DNA of 64,000 nucleotides from Odiellus spinosus (Eukaryota > Arthropoda > Arachnida > Opiliones > Phalangiidae). The notes under the pieces were generated by a model. It was not told the DNA's origin. It searched no databases and saw nothing but the letters and a program-made list of their open reading frames with translations. Where the stretch lies: assembly GCA_963920705.1 (NCBI GenBank), contig OY987232.1:2852001-2916000 (forward strand). The letters run 5' to 3'. Shown here piece after piece: positions 53,701 through 64,000 of this stretch; within the stretch, counting starts at the first letter, position 1, and every line of letters begins with the position of its first letter. Made by a program: the position numbers and the translations under genes.

Positions 53701-56700
53701 GGGAAATTTGTGAATCTATACTTGGGAAATTTGTGGATCTATACTTGGGAAATTTGTGCATCTATACTTGGGAAATTTGTGGATCTATACTTGGGAAATT
53801 TGTGGATCTATACTTGGGAAATTTGTGGATATATACTTGGGAAATTTGTGGATCTATGCTTGGGAAATTTGTGCATCTATACTTGGGAAATTTGTGGATC
53901 TATACTTGGGAAATTTGTGGATCTATACTTGGGAAATTAGTGAATCTATACTTAGGGAATTTGTGAATCTATACTTGAGAAATTTGTGAATCTATACTTG
54001 GGAAATTTGTGAATTTATACTTAGGAAATTTGTGAATTTATACTTAGGAAATTTGTGCATCTATACTTGGGAAATTTGTGGATCTATACTTGGGAAATTT
54101 GTGGATCTATACTTGGGAAATTTGTGGACCTCTACTTGGAAAATTTGTGAATCTATACTTGGAAAATTTGTGAATCTATCCTTATGAAATTTGTGAATCT
54201 ATACTTGGGAAATTTATGAGTCTATACTTGGTAAATTTGTGAATCTATACTTGGGAAATTTGTGAATCTATATTTGGAAAATTTGTGAATCTATATTTGG
54301 GAAATTTGTGAATCTATACTTGGGAAATTTGTGAATCTATACTTGGGAAATTTGTGGATCTATACTTGGGAAATTTGTGGATCAATACTTGGGAAATTTG
54401 TGGATCTATACTTGGGAAATTTTGTGGATCTATACTTGGGAAATTTTGTGGATCTATACTTGGGAAATTTTGTGGATCTATACTTGGGAAATTTTTGGAT
54501 CTCTACTTGGAAAATTTGTGAATCTATACTTGGAAAATTTGTGAATCTATCCTTATGAAATTTGTGAATCTATACTTGGGAAATTTATGAGTCTATACTT
54601 GGTAAATTTGTGAATCTATACATACGAAATTTGTGAATCTATATTTGGAAAATTTGTAAATCTATATTTGGGAAATTTGGGAATCTATACTTGGGAAATT
54701 TGTGGATCTATCCTTGGGAAATTTGTGGATCTATCCTTGGGAAATTTGTGGATCTATACTTTTGAAATTTGTGGATCTATACTTGGGAAATTTGTGGATC
54801 TATACTTGGGAAATTTGTGGATCTATACTTGGGAAATTTTGTGGATCTATACTTGGGAAATTTGTGGATCTATACTTGGGAAATTTGTGGATCTATACTT
54901 AGGGTATTTTTGAATTTATACTTGGGAAATTTGTGCATCTATACTTGGGAAATTTGTGTATCTATACTTGGGAAATTTGTGGATCTATACTTGGGAAATT
55001 TGTGGATTTATACTTAGGGAATTTGTGAATCTATACTTGGAAAATTTGTGAATCTATACTTGGAAAATTTGTGAATCTATACTTGGAAAATTTGTGAATC
55101 TATACTTGGAAAATTTGTGAATCTATACTTGGAAAATTTGTGGATCTATACTTGGGAAATTTGTGGATCTATACTTGGGAAATTTGTGGATCTATACTTG
55201 GGAAATTTGTGGATCTATACTTGGGAAATTTGTGGATCTCTACTTGGAAAATTTGTGAATCTATACTTATGAAATTTGTGAATCTATACTTGGGAAATTT
55301 GTGAATCTATACTTGGGAAATTTGTGGATCTATACTTGGGAAATTTGTGGATCTATACTTGGGAAATTTGTGGATATATACTTGGGAAATTTGTGGATCT
55401 ATGCTTGGGAAATTTGTGCATCTATACTTGGGAAATTTGTGGATCTATACTTGGGAAATTTGTGGATCTATACTTGGGAAATTTGTGAATCTATACTTAG
55501 GGAATTTGTGAATCTATACTTGAGAAATTTGTGAATCTATACTTGGGAAATTTGTGAATTTATACTTAGGAAATTTGTGAATTTATACTTAGGAAATTTG
55601 TGCATCTATACTTGGGAAATTTGTGGATCTATGCTTGGGAAATTTGTGCATCTATACTTGGGAAATTTGTGGATCTATACTTGGGAAATTTGTGGATCTA
55701 TACTTGGGAAATTTGTGAATCTATACTTAGGGAATTTGTGAATCTATACTTGAGAAATTTGTGAATCTATACTTGGGAAATTTGTGAATTTATACTTAGG
55801 AAATTTGTGAATTTATACTTAGGAAATTTGTGCATCTATACTTGGGAAATTTGTGGATCTATACTTGGGAAATTTGTGGATCTATACTTGGGAAATTTGT
55901 GGACCTCTACTTGGAAAATTTGTGAATCTATACTTGGAAAATTTGTGAATCTATCCTTATGAAATTTGTGAATCTATACTTGGGAAATTTATGAGTCTAT
56001 ACTTGGTAAATTTGTGAATCTATACTTGGGAAATTTGTGAATCTATATTTGGAAAATTTGTGAATCTATATTTGGGAAATTTGTGAATCTATACTTGGGA
56101 AATTTGTGAATCTATACTTGGGAAATTTGTGGATCTATACTTGGGAAATTTGTGGATCAATACTTGGGAAATTTGTGGATCTATACTTGGGAAATTTTGT
56201 GGATCTATACTTGGGAAATTTTGTGGATCTATACTTGGGAAATTTTGTGGATCTATACTTGGGAAATTTTTGGATCTCTACTTGGAAAATTTGTGAATCT
56301 ATACTTGGAAAATTTGTGAATCTATCCTTATGAAATTTGTGAATCTATACTTGGGAAATTTATGAGTCTATACTTGGTAAATTTGTGAATCTATACATAC
56401 GAAATTTGTGAATCTATATTTGGAAAATTTGTAAATCTATATTTGGGAAATTTGTGAATCTATACTTGGGAAATTTGTGAATCTATACTTGGGAAATTTG
56501 TGGATCTATCCTTGGGAAATTTGTGGATCTATCCTTGGGAAATTTGTGGATCTATACTTTTGAAATTTGTGGATCTATACTTGGGAAATTTGTGGATCTA
56601 TACTTGGGAAATTTGTGGATCTATACTTGGGAAATTTTGTGGATCTATACTTGGGAAATTTGTGGATCTATACTTGGGAAATTTGTGGATCTATACTTAG

Positions 56701-57700
56701 GGTATTTTTGAATTTATACTTGGGAAATTTGTGCATCTATACTTGGGAAATTTGTGGATCTATACTTGGGAAATTTGTGTATCTATACTTGGGAAATTTG
56801 TGGATCTATACTTGGGAAATTTGTGGATTTATACTTAGGGAATTTGTGAATCTATACTTGGAAAATTTGTGAATCTATACTTGGAAAATTTGTGAATCTA
56901 TACTTGGAAAATTTGTGAATCTATACTTGGAAAATTTGTGAATCTATACTTGGAAAATTTGTGGATCTATACTTGGGAAATTTGTGGATCTATACTTGGG
57001 AAATTTGTGGATCTATACTTGGGAAATTTGTGGATCTCTACTTGGAAAATTTGTGAATCTATACTTATGAAATTTGTGAATCTATACTTGGGAAATTTGT
57101 GAATCTATACTTGGGAAATTTGTGGATCTATACTTGGGAAATTTGTGGATCTATACTTGGGAAATTTGTGGATCTATACTTGGGAAATTTGTGGATATAT
57201 ACTTGGGAAATTTGTGGATCTATGCTTGGGAAATTTGTGCATCCATACTTGGGAAATTTGTGGATCTATACTTGGGAAATTTGTGGATCTATACTTGGGA
57301 AATTTGTGGATCTATACTTGGGAAATTTGTGGATCTATACTTAGGGAATTTGTGAATCTATACTTGAGAAATTTGTGAATCTATACTTGGGAAATTTGTG
57401 AATTTATACTTAGGAAATTTGTGAATTTATACTTAGGAAATTTGTGCATCTATACTTGGGAAATTTGTGGATCTATACTTGGGAAATTTGTGGATCTATA
57501 CTTGGGAAATTTGTGGACCTCTACTTGGAAAATTTTTGAATCTATACTTGGAAAATTTGTGAATCTATCCTTATGAAATTTGTGAATCTATACTTGGGAA
57601 ATTTATGAGTCTATACTTGGTAAATTTGTGAATCTATACTTGGGAAATTTGTGAATCTAAATTTGGAAAATTTGTGAATCTATATTTGGGAAATTTGTAA
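50798..57700 (+). repeat. Zone of about 1.8-2.2 kb HORs marked by CATACGAAATTT
   Basis: The CATACGAAATTT variant of the CTTACG unit occurs at 52455, 54621 and 56396 (2,166 and 1,775 bp apart) and was not seen elsewhere. 54331-54558 matches 56106-56333 at 1,775 bp, and 54769-55534 matches 56567 onward at 1,798 bp. Three successive 24-bp units (about 54420-54490 and 56195-56265) are typical here. Confidence 0.78.
55391..55850 (+). repeat. 230-bp exact-looking tandem duplication (10 units)
   Basis: ATGCTTGGG at 55401 recurs at 55631, followed in both copies by the same series including CTTAGGGAATTT, CTTGAGAAATTT and two GAATTTATACTTAGG units. The corresponding place in the sister HOR (57200-57450) has the series only once, so this duplication came after the 1.8-kb HOR duplication. 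Confidence 0.82.
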
Positions 57701-60700
57701 ATCTATACTTGGGAAATTTGTGAATCTATATTTGGAAAATTTGTGAATCTATATTTGGGAAATTTGTGAATCTATATTTGGGAAATTTGTGGTTCTATAC
57801 TTGGGAAATTTGTGGTTCTATACTTGGGAAATTTGTGGATCAATACTTGGGAAATTTGTGGATCTATACTTGGGAAATTTTGTGGATCTATACTTGGGAA
57901 ATTTGTGGATCTATACTTGGGAAATTTTTGGATCTCTACTTGGAAAATTTGTGAATCTATACTTGGAAAATTTGTGAATCTATCCTTATGAAATTTGTGA
58001 ATCTATACTTGGGAAATTTATGAGTCTATACTTGGTAAATTTGTGAATCTATACTTACGAAATTTGTGAATCTATATTTGGAAAATTTGTAAATCTATAT
58101 TTGGGAAATTTGTGAATCTATACTTGGGAAATTTGTGAATCTATACTTGGGAAATTTGTGGATCTATCCTTGGGAAATTTGTGGATCTATCCTTGGGAAA
58201 TTTGTGGATATATACTTTTGAAATTTGTGGATCTATACTTGGGAAATTTGTGGATCTATACTTGGGAAATTTTGTGGATCTATACTTGGGAAATTTGTGG
58301 ATCTATACTTGGGAAATTTGTGGATCTATACTTAGGGAATTTTTGAATTTATACTTGGGAAATTTGTGCATCTATACTTGGGAAATTTGTGGATCTATAC
58401 TTGGGAAATTTGTGTATCTATACTTGGGAAATTTGTGGATCTATACTTGGGAAATTTGTGGATTTATACTTAGGGAATTTGTGAATCTATACTTGGGAAA
58501 TTTATGAGTCTATACTTGGTAAATTTGTGAATCTATATTTGGAAAATTTGTAAATCTATATTTGGGAAATTTGTGAATCTATACTTGGGAAATTTGTGAA
58601 TCTATACTTGGGAAATTTGTGGATCTATCCTTGGGAAATTTGTGGATCTATCCTTGGGAAATTTGTGGATCTATACTTTTGAAATTTGTGGATCTATACT
58701 TTTGAAATTTGTGGATCTATACTTGGGAAATTTGTGGATCTATACTTGGGAAATTTTGTGGATCTATACTTGGGAAATTTGTGGATCTATACTTGGGAAA
58801 TTTGTGGATCTATACTTAGGGAATTTTTGAATTTATACTTGGGAAATTTGTGCATCTATACTTGGGAAATTTGTGGATCTATACTTGGAAAATTTGTGAA
58901 TCTATCCTTATGAAATTTGTGAATCTATACTTGGGAAATTTATGAGTCTATACTTGGTAAATTTGTGAATCTATACTTACGAAATTTGTGAATCTATATT
59001 TGGAAAATTTGTAAATCTATATTTGGGAAATTTGTGAATCTATACTTGGGAAATTTGTGAATCTATACTTGGGAAATTTGTGGATCTATCCTTGGGAAAT
59101 TTGTGGATCTATCCTTGGGAAATTTGTGGATCTATACTTTTGAAATTTGTGGATCTATACTTGGGAAATTTGTGGATCTATACTTGGGAAATTTGTGGAT
59201 CTATACTTGGGAAATTTTGTGGATCTATACTTGGGAAATTTGTGGATCTATACTTGGGAAATTTGTGGATCTATACTTAGGGAATTTTTGAATTTATACT
59301 TGGGAAATTTGTGCATCTATACTTGGGAAATTTGTGGATCTATACTTGGGAAATTTGTGTATCTATACTTGGGAAATTTGTGGATCTATACTTGGGAAAT
59401 TTGTGGATTTATACTTAGGGAATTTGTGAATCTATACTTGGGAAATTTATGAGTCTATACTTGGTAAATTTGTGAATCTATACTTACGAAATTTGTGAAT
59501 CTATATTTGGAAAATTTGTAAATCTATATTTGGGAAATTTGTGAATCTATACTTGGGAAATTTGTGAATCTATACTTGGGAAATTTGTGGATCTATCCTT
59601 GGGAAATTTGTGGATCTATCCTTGGGAAATTTGTGGATCTATACTTTTGAAATTTGTGGATCTATACTTGGGAAATTTGTGGATCTATACTTGGGAAATT
59701 TGTGGATCTATACTTAGGGAATTTGTGAATCTATACTTGAGAAATTTGTGAATCTATACTTGGGAAATTTGTGAATTTATACTTAGGAAATTTGTGAATT
59801 TATACTTAGGAAATTTGTGGATCTATACTTGGGAAATTTGTGGATCTATACTTGGGAAATTTGTGGACCTCTACTTGGAAAATTTGTGAATCTATACTTG
59901 GAAAATTTGTGAATCTATCCTTATGAAATTTGTGAATCTATACTTGGGAAATTTATGAGTCTATACTTGGTAAATTTGTGAATCTATACTTGGGAAATTT
60001 GTGAATCTATATTTGGAAAATTTGTGAATCTATATTTGGGAAATTTGTGAATCTATACTTGGGAAATTTGTGAATCTATATTTGGGAAATTTGTGGATCT
60101 ATACTTGGGAAATTTGTGGATCTATACTTGGGAAATTTGTGGTTCTATACTTGGGAAATTTGTGGATCAATACTTGGGAAATTTGTGGATCTATACTTGG
60201 GAAATTTTGTGGATCTATACTTGGGAAATTTGTGGATCTATACTTGGGAAATTTTTGGATCTCTACTTGGAAAATTTGTGAATCTATACTTGGAAAATTT
60301 GTGAATCTATCCTTATGAAATTTGTGAATCTATACTTGGGAAATTTATGAGTCTATACTTGGTAAATTTGTGAATCTATACTTACGAAATTTGTGAATCT
60401 ATATTTGGAAAATTTGTAAATCTATATTTGGGAAATTTGTGAATCTATACTTGGGAAATTTGTGAATCTATACTTGGGAAATTTGTGGATCTATCCTTGG
60501 GAAATTTGTGGATCTATCCTTGGGAAATTTGTGGATATATACTTTTGAAATTTGTGGATCTATACTTGGGAAATTTGTGGATCTATACTTGGGAAATTTG
60601 TGGATCTATACTTAGGGAATTTTTGAATTTATACTTGGGAAATTTGTGCATCTATACTTGGGAAATTTGTGGATCTATACTTGGGAAATTTGTGGATCTA

Positions 60701-63700
60701 TACTTGGGAAATTTGTGGATCTATACTTGGGAAATTTGTGGATTTATACTTAGGGAATTTGTGAATCTATACTTGGGAAATTTATGAGTCTATACTTGGT
60801 AAATTTGTGAATCTATATTTGGAAAATTTGTAAATCTATATTTGGGAAATTTGTGAATCTATACTTGGGAAATTTGTGAATCTATACTTGGGAAATTTGT
60901 GGATCTATCCTTGGGAAATTTGTGGATCTATCCTTGGGAAATTTGTGGATCTATACTTTTGAAATTTGTGGATCTATACTTGGGAAATTTGTGGATCTAT
61001 ACTTGGGAAATTTTGTGGATCTATACTTGGGAAATTTGTGGATCTATACTTGGGAAATTTGTGGATCTATACTTAGGGAATTTTTGAATTTAAACTTGGG
61101 AAATTTGTGCATCTATACTTGGGAAATTTTGTGGATCTATACTTGGGAAATTTGTGGATCTATACTTGGGAAATTTGTGGATCTATACTTAGGGAATTTT
61201 TGAATTTATACTTGGGAAATTTGTGCATCTATACTTGGGAAATTTGTGGATCTATACTTGGGAAATTTGTGTATCTATACTTGGGAAATTTGTGGATCTA
61301 TACTTGGGAAATTTGTGGATTTATACTTAGGGAATTTGTGAATCTATACTTGGAAAATTTGTGAATCTATACTTGGAAAATTTGTGAATCTATACTTGGA
61401 AAATTTGTGAACCTATACTTGGAAAATTTGTGAATCTATACTTGAAAAATTTGTGAATCTATACTTGGAAAATTTGTGGATCTATACTTGGGAAATTTGT
61501 GGATCTATACTTGGGAAATTTGTGGATCTATCCTTGGGAAATTTGTGGATCTATACTTTTGAAATTTGTGGATCTATACTTGGGAAATTTGTGGATCTAT
61601 ACTTGGGAAATTTGTGGATCTATACTTAGGGAATTTGTGAATCTATACTTGAGAAATTTGTGAATCTATACTTGGGAAATTTGTGAATTTATACTTAGGA
61701 AATTTGTGAATTTATACTTAGGAAATTTGTGGATCTATACTTGGGAAATTTGTGGATCTATACTTGGGAAATTTGTGGACCTCTACTTGGAAAATTTGTG
61801 AATCTATACTTGGAAAATTTGTGAGTCTATCCTTATGAAATTTGTGAATCTATACTTGGGAAATTTATGAGTCTATACTTGGTAAATTTGTGAATCTATA
61901 CTTGGGAAATTTGTGAATCTATATTTGGAAAATTTGTGAATCTATATTTGGGAAATTTGTGAATCTATATTTGGGAAATTTGTGGATCTATACTTGGGAA
62001 ATTTGTGGTTCTATACTTGGGAAATTTGTGGTTCTATACTTGGGAAATTTGTGGATCAATACTTGGGAAATTTTGTGGATCTATACTTGGGAAATTTGTG
62101 GATCTATACTTGGGAAATTTTTGGATCTCTACTTGGAAAATTTGTGAATCTATACTTGGAAAATTTGTGAATCTATCCTTATGAAATTTGTGAATCTATA
62201 CTTGGGAAATTTATGAGTCTATACTTGGTAAATTTGTGAATCTATACTTACGAAATTTGTGAATCTATATTTGGAAAATTTGTAAATCTATATTTGGGAA
62301 ATTTGTGAATCTATACTTGGGAAATTTGTGAATCTATACTTGGGAAATTTGTGGATCTATCCTTGGGAAATTTGTGGATCTATCCTTGGGAAATTTGTGG
62401 ATATATACTTTTGAAATTTGTGGATCTATACTTGGGAAATTTGTGGATCTATACTTGGGAAATTTTGTGGATCTATACTTGGGAAATTTGTGGATCTATA
62501 CTTGGGAAATTTGTGGATCTATACTTAGGGAATTTTTGAATTTATACTTGGGAAATTTGTGCATCTATACTTGGGAAATTTGTGGATCTATACTTGGGAA
62601 ATTTGTGTATCTATACTTGGGAAATTTGTGGATCTATACTTGGGAAATTTGTGGATTTATACTTAGGGAATTTGTGAATCTATACTTGGGAAATTTATGA
62701 GTCTATACTTGGTAAATTTGTGAATCTATATTTGGAAAATTTGTAAATCTATATTTGGGAAATTTGTGAATCTATACTTGGGAAATTTGTGAATCTATAC
62801 TTGGGAAATTTGTGGATCTATCCTTGGGAAATTTGTGGATCTATCCTTGGGAAATTTGTGGATCTATACTTTTGAAATTTGTGGATCTATACTTTTGAAA
62901 TTTGTGGATCTATACTTGGGAAATTTGTGGATCTATACTTGGGAAATTTTGTGGATCTATACTTGGGAAATTTGTGGATCTATACTTGGGAAATTTGTGG
63001 ATCTATACTTAGGGAATTTTTGAATTTATACTTGGGAAATTTGTGCATCTATACTTGGGAAATTTTGTGGATCTATACTTGGGAAATTTGTGGATCTATA
63101 CTTGGGAAATTTGTGGATCTATACTTAGGGAATTTTTGAATTTATACTTGGGAAATTTGTGCATCTATACTTGGGAAATTTGTGGATCTATACTTGGGAA
63201 ATTTGTGTATCTATACTTGGGAAATTTGTGGATCTATACTTGGGAAATTTGTGGATTTATACTTAGGGAATTTGTGAATCTATACTTGGAAAATTTGTGA
63301 ATCTATACTTGGAAAATTTGTGAATCTATACTTGGAAAATTTGTGAGTCTATCCTTATGAAATTTGTGAATCTATACTTGGGAAATTTATGAGTCTATAC
63401 TTGGAAAATTTGTGGATCTATACTTGGGAAATTTGTGGATCTATACTTGGGAAATTTGTGGATCTATCCTTGGGAAATTTGTGGATCTATACTTTTGAAA
63501 TTTGTGGATCTATACTTGGGAAATTTGTGGATCTATACTTGGGAAATTTGTGGATCTATACTTAGGGAATTTGTGAATCTATACTTGAGAAATTTGTGAA
63601 TCTATACTTGGGAAATTTGTGAATTTATACTTAGGAAATTTGTGAATTTATACTTAGGAAATTTGTGGATCTATACTTGGGAAATTTGTGGATCTATACT

Positions 63701-64000
63701 TGGGAAATTTGTGGACCTCTACTTGGAAAATTTGTGAATCTATACTTGGAAAATTTGTGAGTCTATCCTTATGAAATTTGTGAATCTATACTTGGTAAAT
63801 TTATGAGTCTATACTTGGTAAATTTGTGAATCTATACTTGGGAAATTTTTGAATCTATATTTGGAAAATTTGTGAATCTATATTTGGGAAATTTGTGAAT
63901 CTATATTTGGGAAATTTGTGGATCTATACTTGGGAAATTTGTGGTTCTATACTTGGGAAATTTGTGGTTCTATACTTGGGAAATTTGTGGATCAATACTT
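57701..64000 (+). repeat. Right-most zone: about 1.9-kb HORs and a 4,193-bp offset duplication
   Basis: 58158-58913 matches 62351 onward at 4,193 bp. 60899-61364 matches 62835-63300 at 1,936 bp. CTTTTGAAATTT units at 59644, 61556 and 63492 are 1,912 and 1,936 bp apart. The GTGGTTCTATAC variant is seen only here (near 57790, 60139, 62008 and 63930). The window ends mid-unit at GGATCAATACTT, so the array continues. Confidence 0.8.

Larger units (their letters stand above)
1346..64000 (+). repeat. 23-bp satellite array, about 2,700 units, open at right edge
   Basis: Unit of 23 bp starting GTGRATCTATAC and ending GGRAAATTT, repeated head to tail without orientation change. It runs 62,655 bp to the last base. 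The two R positions (4 and 17) define the main forms: GTGG with GGGAAA, GTGA with GGAAAA, and mixtures. Recurrent minor variants include CTCTAC, CTATCC, CTATGC, TATATTTGG, GTGCATC, GTGTATC, ATCAATAC, ACTTAGGGAATTT, CTTATGAAATTT, CTTACGAAATTT and CTTTTGAAATTT. Occasional 24-bp units carry an extra T (AAATTTTGTG) and 22-bp units lack one base (AAATTTTGAAT). The minus strand always meets TAG (from CTA) within three units, which is why long frames appear only on the plus strand. No transposon, gene or unrelated insert was noticed in the array. Candidates for its location are centromeric, pericentromeric, subtelomeric or other heterochromatin; the sequence does not decide. Confidence 0.98.

Noticed and set aside
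1369-63300. Dozens of forward reading frames of 60-173 codons with repeats such as LYLGNLWIYTWEIC
   Set aside because: All lie inside the 23-bp satellite, overlap one another in three frames, end wherever a GTGA unit or indel falls, and show no codon-level constraint. They follow from unit length and stop content.
1346-64000. CRISPR-like array
   Set aside because: There are no unique spacers between repeats. Units abut directly, and the host context appears eukaryotic.
1346-64000. CENP-B box in the satellite unit
   Set aside because: The unit lacks the CpG-containing TTCG and CGGG core positions of the known box. Centromere function can be neither claimed nor excluded.

Overview
This window is almost entirely satellite DNA. 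Only the first 1.35 kb is anything else. The setting looks eukaryotic and probably animal (inference). The one recognisable coding remnant resembles the extreme C-terminus of a protein-primed family B DNA polymerase of the Maverick/Polinton/adintovirus kind, the next 400 bases are AT-rich 3'-flank-like sequence with a polyadenylation-type signal, and the rest is hierarchically amplified tandem repeat DNA. No bacterial operons, tRNA, rRNA or CRISPR arrays were seen. Layout: 1-300 is a partial CDS cut by the window edge. 301-701 is AT-rich non-coding sequence. 702-1297 is a compact array of about eight copies of a 70-73 bp repeat in three alternating subtypes. 1298-1345 is a short spacer holding the only GC-rich motif nearby. 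From 1346 to the last base (62,655 bp, about 2,700 units) the sequence is one head-to-tail array of a 23-bp unit that begins GTGRATCTATAC and ends GGRAAATTT, all in the same orientation and with no interruption that I could see. The array continues past the right edge. The satellite is not a simple monotone. Variant units recur in fixed order and form higher-order repeats (HORs) whose length and marker variants change along the array: about 1.15 kb, 1.217 kb and 0.989 kb HORs to 12.6 kb; about 0.9-1.0 kb to 16 kb; four successive 1,014-bp HORs at 24-28 kb; 3,290- and 1,427-bp HORs at 28-36.6 kb; 1,334 bp to 39 kb; 1,612- and about 2,811-bp HORs at 40.8-50.8 kb; about 1.8 kb at 53-57 kb; and about 1.9 kb nested in 4,193 bp at the end. 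Some joints have the form expected of in-register unequal exchange. The many apparent plus-strand reading frames in 1346-64000 are a by-product of the unit. Its length is 2 modulo 3, the GTGG form has no stop in any forward frame, and the GTGA form puts TGA in one frame. I do not regard any of them as genes. Nothing here supports a multi-gene system. What merits attention is the satellite's architecture, its CpG-poor and strand-skewed sequence, its four-allele position and the abrupt left boundary.
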